NCBI RefSeq assembly: GCF_024763615.1
Contig: NC_077222.1
Coordinates: forward strand, 84,754,001-84,818,000
Direction of reading: 5' to 3'
Length of the DNA stretch: 64,000 nt
Origin: Phlebotomus papatasi
Lineage: Eukaryota > Arthropoda > Insecta > Diptera > Psychodidae
Part shown: piece after piece, positions 10,562 through 22,500 of the stretch
Numbering within the stretch: position 1 is the stretch's first letter
Layout of the letters: every line of letters begins with the position of its first letter
Position numbers and translations under genes: made by a program
Notes under the pieces: model-generated
The model's input: the letters and a program-made list of their open reading frames with translations, nothing else
Told to the model about the DNA's origin: nothing
Database searches by the model: none

Positions 10562-13500
10562 CTGCAAAAAAAAATATTACCCATTTTTTTTCAAATTCCC
10601 ATCAATTGATATCTAGATTAACTTCCATACCTCACAAGAATGATTAATAAAACGTGCTGCATTGCCACGCATTGTTGCATCAACAACGAAATTGTCATCA
10701 ATGCGGAACATGTAGCATCCAATTCCTTTACTCTCATAGTAATTCTCCCTCTTGTCCGTCAATGTGGCACGAATTAATTCACCAGCATATTCAATCACCA
10801 TTTCACCTTGTGAAGAATATGTTGTTAGAACATCTTCCTTATGCTCTCCCTCTCTAAGTATAACATCATTAACACTCAATAACTTACCAGCTTCAATGTC
10901 TCTAGTGCAGAAAAGTCCACGTCCATGAATATGGGACCGATAGACTCCTACAGAATCCTTTGATGTCTCTTTCAGTGTTCTATATCGCATGGCCATGGGG
11001 AGATTGCTAGCACTTCCTCGCCTAGAAATTTAGACATTTTTGTTATTCATTTTTTTGCACTTGATGTTGACCCCGAGCAATTTGGAACGCGAAGATGTTA
11101 CAATGGAGAAAATTGAGGTCAACACACAATTCATCTATTTCCCTATTTTCATTTTTTATGGCTCGGTCACACCTTTTAGATCAGGAAAATTTCATGAAGT
11201 CGAAATTCGAAACCCTTTCTTTCTCACATATTTTGCATATGACTATCTCATTCTTTCACATACCAAATTCAATTGAGCTAAATTGAATTTGGAGTGATGC
11301 TTAAGAGAAGAAGAAGAGTGCGAGAGAATAAGATAGACATATGCCAAACATGCGAGAAAGAAAGGGATCAGAATTTCAACTTCATGAAATTTTCCTGATC
11401 TAAAAGGTGTGTCGGAGCCATTATCATCACTTTCTGGATTTAAAGCTAGAAATTCTATAAAAAAATTTAACTATTTTGTAACTCATATTAAAAGAATTGT
11501 ATAAAAAAAACATTATGAAAATCGATTGATTATGTTCACAGATATTTAGGTATAAAGAGGTCGTGGTGCAATTGGTAAGAGTGTTTGGCTCTTGGGCGGT
11601 GTGACCCCCGGTTCGACTGTCACAGTTGTGAGTTCGAGTCCCGCCCGGTGCAAATGATTGAGAAGCGTCTGAATGGGACATTTTTCACGAAACATTGTAA
11701 ACTGAACAATGTACAAAATGCCAATAAAAGCACGGTACATCGAAATAAATAAATAACATTTAGGTATAAATATTATGATAATAATAGGCAAAGGGAGAAC
11801 TTTTTGTATCCCATCCTCTTCGTGGAGCGCGGTGGACGAGGAAGGACGGAGGTATTTGTGGTGCCTAAACCTAACACTGGAAAGTTTTTGGAGTACATTA
11901 ACTATTCGGCAACAATGATAGTTAATAACTAGCTTCGAGAATTAAACACGCTAAACAGAACTGCCCTGTAGGGGAATTCTGTAATCTTCGTGGTATTGTC
12001 ACGCATGAGTTCGAAACCTGACAATCCCATTCGAGCTTTTTTTGTCGTATCATATGAGTTCGAAAATGCAATTCATTGAATTTTTGATGAAATCCCTTGA
12101 TGATTTTATGAAAATACAGTACATCTTGGTTGATTTGTTTAACAAAATTCATTGTCATTTGAATTGACAGAAATCTCAAATCCCGTCTGACACAGGGTAA
12201 GGAGACCTTCACGCTGTGGTCTTAATTTATACGTCAGCTATAGAAAATATTTAAGGTATTAACGGTGGGATCTAAATGGTAGATCTTAATTATGAAGTGA
12301 AAATGGGGCATAATTAAACCCTCATTGAATTGGTACTGAGTGCTAACCCTGAATTGAGCGCCAAATTAAGTTGCTTGTTATGGGTAAGCGACTCTAGCGC
12401 TGTGGTTCTGTTTGGAAACAATAGCGAAAACATTTTTGACAGTGCTGCGTGAAGCGTTCAGTGAGGAAGAAAAAATTATTGAAAATTGTGATTTGTGATA
12501 GTTTTCCAGGATAAAAAAGGATCTTTCAGTGTAACTTTAAGGTAGGTTTAGAGTTATACACTTTAAAAGTGGTGCGTAGATTCGCCAGTGAAGGAAAAAC
12601 TTAAATATTTTGAAATTTTCTTTTGAGGTTATGTGACGGAAAGAAAAATTAATTTTAAATAAAAATCCAAAAATTTATTTAAAAAAAAGTAAAATCTGGA
12701 CATCTTTTGTGAGTTATTTGACGCAATCACTGAAAAAAATTATAGCTGCTTTCAAGGTTTAGAATTTTTCAGGCGATGCGCCACAGCCTGAAGCACCACC
12801 TGCCACTTTCCGGAGACTTAAGAAGAATTTGTCCAGCCACTTTTAATATTCAGTGCCCCAATTTAGATCCTTTAAGTGAAATACTTTCTGAAGCAATTAT
12901 TTCTAAAATCATTGTTTTGTTTTTCTTTACAGTACATACGATATACACTCGGAAAATTATTGTATCTATGGCTCCGAAAAGATCATCAGGGAATCCCAGG
13001 AAATGTCCAAGTAAATGCTCTAAATCATACAAATATAAATTAATTAGAAAGCATTTTAATTCTCTAAACCTTAATGAAATGGGTAATGTTTGTGACGGGG
13101 GTGGTGTGAATGAGGAAATTAATACTGCCAGTGAACCTGAAAGTCGTGACAGACATGGAAATCAATTCCGGGAATCGAATGATAATTCAGATGAAGTTGA
13201 AGTCTCCTTGCTAGATGCTACATTATTAGATGAATTGAGAGTCTTTTTTAACAAATATCGCTTCAATAGAAGGCAAGTGAGCGAGCTTATGGCAATCCTG
13301 AAACGTCACGTTGATGACACTTTATTAAAGGATCGCAGGAGCATAATGAAGACTCCTAGAACGTCTGTTCAAGTCAAAAACGTTGCACCCGGGAAATACA
13401 CTCACATTGGTATGGTAATGGTACACGATAGAAGGATTATGCGAGTCATTTTTCCGTGATATTCATGAAATCAAGGTACAAGTTGGAATTGACGGGTGTC

Positions 13501-16500
13501 CCCTCTCTGATAATCGCACAATTTGGCCAATAATGGGGAGATTTCTTCATCAACCAAATTACTCCCCATTTTTGATAGGAATTTATGAAGGACAAAAGGA
13601 TCCTAAAGATGCAACGGAGTTTCTAGAAGACTTGACTAATGAAATAAATTACCTCAATAAAAATGGTGTCTTCACAAAGGATGGAAAACATTTTCATTTT
13701 CAAATCACATCTTACATTATGGACTCCAAGGCACGAGCTTCAATTACAGGTGTGAAAGGACATACATCTCATAAGGGATGTGGAAGATGTGAACAACACG
13801 GGATATCCATACAGCGAAGAGTCGTTTTTTCCCAAACATGTGGTCAACTCCGCACAGACGACTCATTTGCACAAAGAAGAGATTCCTATCATCATAACGA
13901 GGAGTATCCGTATGGGCTAGAACTTGCTAATGTAAAGATGATATCTCAGGTGCCACTTTGCAGCATGCACTTGATATACTTGGGTATCGTACGTACCCTT
14001 GGGGTGCTGTGGATGACAGCTAAAAGCAAAACATTTACATTAAGTCCTCAGAAAAGGAAGGAACTTGACAAAAAACATATGTCTCTTACTCCTTTTTTGC
14101 CCACAGAATTTTCACGAAAGCCAGATAGCCTATATTTTGTTCACAAATGGAAGGCAACTCAGTGTCGCCAGTTTCTGTTGTACACTGGGCCTGTCGTGCT
14201 CAAAAATATATTACCAGAATCCCAATACCACCACTTCTTGCTGCTCTCTGCAGCATGCAGGATACTTACATCTAACAAATTGACTCAAAGCCAAGAGTGG
14301 ATAGCAGCAGCAGAGCAGTTGTTGGAAATATTTGTTGGTCAGTATTCTAACATGTATGGAGAAGATCAGATAACTTATAATGTGCACAACCTTCTCCATG
14401 TAGGAGACTGTGCTCGACTTCACGGATCACTCGAAAATTTCTCGGCCTTTCCTTTCGAGAATTTTCTGCAGACGCTTAAAAATAATGTGGACCACCGATC
14501 TCAAGCTATTCCTCAAATAATAAATAGACTCAAGGAAGAAAAGCAGTTACCCGAAGTTAATAAGGAGATCTCAAGTTATTCTGATAAAAAAATACTTAAA
14601 AAGCCTATATTAGGAGCGTCATTCCTATATCAGTCTTGTAAGTTCGATGAACTGATCTTTGATGCTAGGGATGCAAATAAGTATTGCTTGACAAAAGATC
14701 GGGATATTGTTGAAATTGTTGGTTTTGGTTGCTTGAATGGCATAGATGGATTTATTGGGAAAAAATTACCCACAAAAGGAAATTTTTTCAATTTTCCCTT
14801 TGAGTCTCAGTCCTTGGATATTTTTTTAGTTAGTTCTGCCCAAGAGGATATATTTTTCTTTGGTCAAACTCAAATGCAAACAAAGATTATTAAAATTCCT
14901 CTCAACACCACTGATAGTGTTTGCTTACCCTACATTCATTAATTATTATTCAATCCTCATTTTTATCAAAACTTCTCATTAGCTACGCCTACTACCGAAA
15001 GCGCATCACGGTGCTGTGATCTTAAGGGAATATTGACAGAGATTAAAAATACTCAAATAGAGCAAGGAAAGACACTTAAAGAACAAGCTAAAACACAAGA
15101 AGAGCAAAATAAATTGCTTTCCTACATCAAGATGTGCATAGGCAAACGTGAAATATAACAACGGTTGATCAACAAAATAAGAAGCGGTTTCCCCATCAGT
15201 AGCATGAAAGATTTGGCGAATTTTGAGAGGAAACTCATTATACAAGATTGGAAGGAAGCTTTCGTAGGTGCATTTATTTACCGTATTCTTTCAATATATT
15301 CAATGAATATTTTTTACAGCAAAGTATCGCCAAAGAAAATCTAAAGTTGAAAGAATTTCTGACCGACGAAGTCATATTTCAAACAAATTTGTCTGGAGCC
15401 AACAAAAAAGTTCAGATGCGTGGACTTCGCTTCTATAAACTATGGAAAGGTATACTCAAATATTCATTTTTTTTTTAAAGAAATAAAGTAATTGTTACTT
15501 TCTTCATTTCACAGAAGCATCCAATAATTCAGCGACCAGATTTGACAATTTTATAAGAAGGGAAATAGAAAAAGCGAAGAACCGGGTGTATGTGAAGAAT
15601 TCAAAGAATAAGAAGAAGGAACAAATTTGTCAGGTCCCTCAGGAGGATGATACGTCAGACGAGGACCTTCCTGAGCAAAACGCACCACAGGAGGAAACTT
15701 TTGAAATAGAAGTGTTCTCTTCTCCAAAACCTGAGAATGAGATGACCGACGCCGAGTCAGATGATGTGCAGTCTGATAGTCCATTTGAAGAATAATTATG
15801 AGTTAAAGTCTTTATTAAACCGTTCCTTGCATCCTGCTTACGAAATACCAAATGAAATCATAATAATATTCATATTAATATTCTATGAAAAAAAACAAAG
15901 TTGCTCTTCATATAAGTGTAAATTTTACATTCTAAGGTTGGTAAAGAGGCTATTTTTGCGTTGCTGAACATATGAATTTAGGTCATTTTTGCTTTTTCAG
16001 ACACTGATTTAGAACAACCGTATAAGAAATGGATGTAAAATGTTGTAATAATTTACACAACGTTTGACAAATCTAAATGTATTTGAAATATGTTTTGGGA
16101 ATGAAGTCAGTTGATTCTCCTTTATATCAATTCATTGTTTCTCTAATAAAATGATTTTTTTGAATAAAATGTTTCATTAACCCTTAATATAAAGTTGAGT
16201 GATAAGGTATAGGGTAAGGTACTAGAAAGTCCACGAAAATAATCCTTAATTAAGGATAATAGCTTACTGACCGATATAAGTAGTTAATGGTAAGGTTTTG
16301 GCTAACATCTAATAGTTCCGCTGCTCACCACCATGAACGCAAAACAGTGTCCTTCACATATATTTAGTAAGGGGTATTTTGTATGGGAGCTTCTTAAAAG
16401 TAAGGTATGAAAGATAGGGGTTAACTCAGGCTATAATCCACGCTTATCTGGTCAGACGGGATATGTGACTTCTGACAATGCCACGTGAGCTGAAATGGCA

Positions 16501-19500
16501 AAGTCACGGCTACAGAATCGTATTTTCGAAAAAGCTCTTCTAAGATTCGAACCCAATTTGTCATATGGCATTGCCAGAGCGTTACAGAATTCCCCTCCTG
16601 GTGATATGGCTGTAGCGGATGGGTGCAGATGGACTGCAGAGTGTCGTTCGTGAGGTCACGATATAACTTGAGTTACGTTTGGATTCACATCTCCTTTATT
16701 TTCGACGTTCGTTAAATTGTGACTGCGTTAGTTTTATGTAATATTGAAGCCATTTTAACTCTCTGTTACGCATTATTTGAACTCTCAATGGAACCAACCA
16801 ATAGGGAAATTCTGAAACGCTCTGGTAATGCCATATGACAAATTGGGTTCGAATCTTAGGAGAGCTTTTTCGAAAATGCGATTCTGTAGCCGTGACATTG
16901 CCATTTCAGCTCACGTGGCATTGTCAGAAGTCACATATTTGAGATTTCTGGCAATTCAAATGACAATGAATTTTGTAAAACAAATCAACCAAGACGTATT
17001 GTATTTTCATAAAATCATCAAGTAAAGGAATTTCATTAAAAAATCAATGAATTGCATTTTCGAACTCATATGATATGACAAAAAAAGCTCGATTGGCATT
17101 GTCAGGTTTCGAACTCACGCGTTACAATGCCACGAAAATTACAGGATTCCCCTACAGGTGCACTTTTCATTCTAGGCACTGCACCATTGTACATTGACAA
17201 GGAAAGTCCTTCAACCAGAAATTGGGTTGGTTAATGAAATTAGGTATATTATCCACTAATTTGGACCCAAGAAATTCATTGGTGATAGTCCTAGATTTCA
17301 GAATTTTTTTTTGTTCATCTTATATGGCAAGATCAAAAGGTCAAAAATACGATTTTCGTGTGTAAACGCTAAATGGCGAGAGACAGCAACTTGGAATATT
17401 CTTCGTATCCCCCCACAAGTTGACCCTGGGAATCCAAATATAATCTTAATCTCCCCTTCCCCACCGCCCTCTTTTCCTCTAGAAACGTACATTACTATCT
17501 AACTTATCTCAAAATGAACAGAATCCCTGGATCGTTTTAAAGATATATCGAAGAAACTAATTATTAGGGGAAAAGAGGTGGGTGGGGGGAAATTAAGATT
17601 ATATATGGATTCTCAGAGTCAACTTGTGGGGGAATACGAAGAATATTCCAAGTTGCTGTCTCTCGCCATTTAGCGTTTACAACACGAAAATCGCATTTTT
17701 GACCTTTCGATCTTGCCATATAAGATGAACAAAAAAATCTCTAAAATCTAAGGCTATCACCAATGAATTCCTTGGGTCAAAAAAAGGTTCAAAAAAAGTT
17801 CGTAAAATTTTGCCATTTGTTCGTAAATGTTCGTAAAATGTTCGACAAGAAAACAAACATTTACGAACAAATGACAACGTTTTACGAACATTTTTTGTGT
17901 GTTTACGAACATTTACGAACAAATGTTTGTAAAAGTACAAAAAATGCTCGTCAAGTGATCATGTTACGAACAATGTTTGTGAAAAAAGTACAAACTTTTA
18001 CGAACATGTTTGTGGGTTATACGATTCACGAGCATTTTGTAACTCCCCTATAGGAATTCACAAACATTTACGAACATTTTTACAAATTTTTTTTTCTGTG
18101 TAGTAATGCATGTCTAGAAATTTCCTTGCGGGAGCGGAAAGGCCTAATTCCTCTATGGAATGTTGTAACTACATTAATAATTAACTCCCTCTCTACAGGG
18201 TGGCTGAAAAAAAAATGCAACAAACTAAAGCGCTATATTATCCTCATTTTATGTTCAACTTTTTTGAAATAAAGAAAAAATGGTAGTAAATACGTCAAAA
18301 TTTTAGAATATTATCGGTTTTGTTCAATACGATCTTATTTTGATTCGACTATGGTCTTAAGTCTGTCAAAAAATGCATCGTAGTTTGCACGAATGTGAGC
18401 CTTCTGAATGTCCTGCTATTCACGAGGAAGGGCTGTCTTCAGCTCATTGATACTTTGCTACTTTTTAGTCCTAACATTGACCAACAAAATGCCTCTTTGA
18501 ATATAAGAACAATTTTCTTGTCATTGTTTTCCTAAAATGAAGTGCGAAACGTTTTTTTTTAGCCAAATCTTATTCGGAGCGTGATTTCTGAGACGTTGTC
18601 GAGCCTTGATCGAACTTCCATTACTTCTTACTAAAATTTTTGTTTGTCCACGAATCCAACACTCCTTCCAGGACAATTTCCAGAAAAACATTAGCATTTG
18701 TTTTGACTGTACAGACTAAAAACCCCAGTGGAAAGCGATAATTTGTCTTCAAGGAAGTCCAGACCTTCAAAAGGGTGGTCCTTGACTTCCGGTGGTCATT
18801 AGAACGTCTAAATTATCGTATGACCTTTCCTTCAGATAGACACAATTATTTTGTTTGCACATCAATTGCTCAATTAAAAATTTTTCTTATTAGAAAAGAT
18901 GACATTTCTGAAACTGACCATGAACGTGCAAGCGAATTTACTCTGTCGTGGATCGAGCATAACTTCTTTATGAGGATCGACGATGACTCTTCCTTTTCAG
19001 GATTTTTGAGGCTTCATATAGAGGTCATTTAACAATATTTATTTCATGGTTATTTGCGATGTTTGCGATCTATGCGTCTCAGAGATCGTTTGTTTGCAAA
19101 TGTGACGCAGATTTTGTTCAATTTGCTTCTTCATTTTATGAACGATGACTAGTGATGAAGCAATATTTTTTAGACCTTCACCAAAGCATTTTAAAATGCT
19201 ACTAGTATCCTTGTATCAAGTTATGTTTCGAAAAACGGAAAGTTTAATTACATTCCGGTTTTGAAGAGCTCTAACGATAACTGCTTCCGAATTTCTTGCA
19301 AAATATAGCGACATTAAATTGTCACGTTTGAGTTCCATTACGGTTTAAAAAAGTTCTACAAAATATTATCCAAAATGCTTTTGTAGGCTTTTAGCCAATA
19401 AAATGAACTACCACTATGCAAGATATGAAACCGCTGTCACCAGCGGTTTGACAGCTATGCGCACTGAAAGTTGTTGCATTTTTTTCATCCACCCTGTATG

Positions 19501-22500
19501 CATTGAAATATTTATCAATCTGATTCAAATATGTTTTTCACGAATTAAGTTTAAAGAAAAATTACATTTGCTATGATTCTATCCCGGTGTCCCCTATAAT
19601 TAGGAGGCACAAAAGACTCACCTGGGAATTGTAATTTCGCTGTCAAGCTGAATGGTCACAGGAGCGGGTTGTTTCCGATGCCTGGATGCCAACCAGCTGA
19701 ACATGTCATATTCCGATCGTCCACCGTAGGGTTCACATCGAGCCGCCCCAAAAATGTTCTCTTTAGTGTCGTCAATGTCGATAAAATGGGGAAAGAGTGG
19801 TGCCGTATCCTTGTTCATTTTTCTCTCATGGTATTTGGGAATGTAGTTTTTGCACGTTTCAACACCCGGCAATTGCTCAATCAGGTACCTCAGAGCATTG
19901 GCCTTTAGTCCTAGCATCTGATATCCACTCATATCAGCCAATGGACCATCTGGCAGGGATGAAAGTCCATGAGTTTTCCTAGCAATTTGCACTGATTCAA
20001 AGACTTTATCCCAAATGTCAGTGATTGAAGTAGATTTATAGTGAAATCCATCTTCTGACTGAATTTCATAGAGCATTCTTGGTCCTGGAGGAACTTTTAG
20101 TGGTTGCAGGGCATTCAATGAACGCTGAATTGTGTAAGAATTCCTTGGTTGAGGCTGTTTGAAGGTGACATCATCTGATGCAGTTGTGAGTGGATTGAGA
20201 TTCTCTTTTTGCTCAATTGTTTCCTCTTCCTCTTTCATCGGTGTATCATCCACAATGACATTATTCTTATTGCAATCCTCCTTGTCGAGATTCACAAGAA
20301 TCTCACAGATTTTCTGTTTCACCTCAGGCGTTGAACTTTCTGATGAACTCTCATCTTTATCGTCCATTGATTTTATTTGATCAAATAGATCAGCTTGTAC
20401 ATCGGTTTGGAAGAGATTTTTCAAATTGAGACTTGTAGGTGAAGTTGAATCTTTTTCTCGTTGTATTTCAACATTTTCAAAGTCCTCTTCGAGGATTTGT
20501 GGTGGTTCTTCTTTTTCAGTCTCTGCAATTATTAACTGTGGCGATGGTAGATCAGCCATAACGACATCTTCTTTGGCTGGGATATCTTCTACTTTTGGCG
20601 GAATGACAGGTTCATCCACTTGACATTTGGGTTCAGGTGGCGTTGGTGGTGATTGACGTGCTTGAATTGTCTGCATTGGCAGTACACGATTAGTAGGCCT
20701 TGAATTTGTCGTATTGTTCCCATAGTGACACTGTTGGATGGGATTGACAACATTTGTTGGGACATTTGAGTGATGAGATGGTGCATACGGAGCTGAAGGG
20801 AGTTGTATCTGAGGAGTTGGTGTGGAATTTGTCTGGTATACATGAGAATTTTGTTGATTCCTATTCAACGGGGTGAAAACGACATTTTCTTGAGGAGTAC
20901 TGCTGTCATTGCTACTTCCTGACAATTGGATGATGTTCTGGTTAACTTTCTCTTGCTCCACTGGGAAGATTTGCTGATTTGACTGCTGCGACGATACCAT
21001 TTGACTCTGCATATTGTTCTGAGCCACTGTTGTGATAATCACATCTCCCACAATTGAATCACTCTTGGTCACTTGATTAATGGGTGTTGCAGGAGTTGGC
21101 TTCATGGTAAATGTACCAGCTTTAGGACGATTTACCGATGTCCTTCCAGCCACGGGTTTTGTGATTATTTTGGGCTTAACAGTGGCTGAATTTACATGTG
21201 TCTTGGCAATGGGTTTGATTATATTAGCTGCCCGTTGAATTGGTTGAACTGAATTTGGTGTTGTGACAATTATTGTCTTAGTTGGACATGGTTGAGTTTC
21301 TTGTAGTTGCATTGTTGCCTGTTGGAATACCGGAGTACTGGTACTTGAGGCAATGGCGATTGTTTTGGGTAGAATCACCGGTTGAGCTTGAGGCTTGGGC
21401 ATTGACGATTGCTCCACATTGACCACATTTGCCGGCAATGATGGCATGACTTTGTTAATCACTTGTGGTTGTACCTTGGTCATGACAATTGGAGCAGTCT
21501 TGACGGTGGGTTTGGGCGGAGAAATGGGTCTCATTTGCTGAGTGACCTGTGGTGGTTGTGCCTGAATTTGAGGTAACACCTGAGGTGTTGGCATTATTGC
21601 TGGTGTTTGTTGCTGTTCGGGCATATTATTGAGTACGACATAGCCACCAGGTACTTCCATAATCGGCTCAATTTTACTAGCCTGAAACACTTGGGTGGTT
21701 GTTGCGGAAAAACTTGAATTTTGACTTAGGACACCCTGCATAGCCGTCGAGACGAATTGCTGTGATGACATCACAGTATTCTGGACAATTGTCTCAAGGC
21801 CATAGTACACTGGTTGACTGGTTAGGTACATACATCCAGAATTTGGATCTTGTACCATCTCCAGTGTGGGTGTATTGCCCAATACCATTTGTTCCGTTGC
21901 CATCATGCCACATTGAATTGTTGTGGCTTGAGGCTGAATCAGCGTACCAATCACCTGAGGCTGTTGCGGTTGAGCCAATTGCATCGTCCCAGATGGTAAC
22001 ACCTGTAGACCCGATGCTGTATTGGCCAACACTAACTGCCCACTGGTGTCTGTTTGTAGCTGAAATGCCCCTGGAACAATTGGACTTGGTGTCAAAAATT
22101 GTGTCTGAGGCTGTTTATAATCACCCGATGGCATTGCAATATACTGCATTCCATTGTTATCCGTCACATACTGCACAAGATTTGCATTATTGTTCATTGG
22201 CTGAACTATTATGGGTTGTGGTGGTTGAAAGACAACCCCGGGATTTGTGGTTGCTGCAGTGGCAAGTGTAGTGGTTGGTACAGTTTGTTGTGGTCGAATG
22301 ATGGGCAAATGGCTAGAATTGACAATTTGTAGGGATCTTGCATCGGGTTTTGTGACAATCTTTTTCATCTGAATTGTCTGATTTTTGGTCGTTGTTTGAC
22401 GACCTTTCGGCTTGACCACAGTCGTTGCTGCTTGCAGACGTGGTAGGGCCTGTTTCTTGATACCCTTATCTGCTGGCTGTGGTAGAATGATCTGATTCTT

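Larger units (their letters stand above)
12182..16460 (+). mobile_element. CMC/EnSpm-like DNA transposon, 4,279 bp, degenerate
   Basis: Its limits are exact because the host MITE is known from another copy: CCCGTCTGAC at the left end, GTCAGACGGG at the right, flanked by an AT duplication (12180-12181 and 16461-16462). It carries a frameshifted transposase-domain gene and a second gene with a DUF4806-like C-terminal part, both on the plus strand, i.e. opposite to trx. Protein type suggests the CMC (CACTA/Mirage/Chapaev) group, but the ends are not CACTA/CACTG, so superfamily placement is tentative. Confidence 0.8.
11970..16596. mobile_element. AGGGGAATTCTGTAA-type MITE, split by a CMC-like transposon
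   Basis: The left half is 11970-12181 and the right half 16461-16596. Ends are AGGGGAATTCTGTAA ... TTACAGAATTCCCCT. Comparing it with the uninterrupted copy at 16803-17153 shows that the two halves rejoin at CTCAAAT/ATGTGAC once the inserted transposon and one AT are removed. Related copies are at 25420-26249 and 59150-59377. Confidence 0.85.
11022..19621 (-). other. trx intron 4 (8.6 kb), transposon-filled
   Basis: The donor at 19621-19620 is CCCAG|GTGAGT and the acceptor is just before 11021. It holds, left to right, a TTA-flanked MITE, a tRNA-derived SINE, a MITE split by a CMC-like transposon, another MITE copy, a fold-back, an ACGAACA-repeat element and a mariner-like relic. Positions 11771-11969 and 16597-16802 show nothing I recognise. 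Confidence 0.85.

Noticed and set aside
10613..10996. A 127-codon SET protein with a 27-residue insert as a stand-alone gene
   Set aside because: The insert has a consensus donor and acceptor and is absent from other Trx proteins; the frame is two trx exons plus an intron.
13420..13441. A 22-nt GT-AG intron joining the two transposase frames
   Set aside because: Too short for splicing; a frameshift is the simpler reading.
21762..22271. 169-codon plus-strand frame opposite trx
   Set aside because: Antisense shadow of the Q/T-rich part of the large trx exon; no independent signal.
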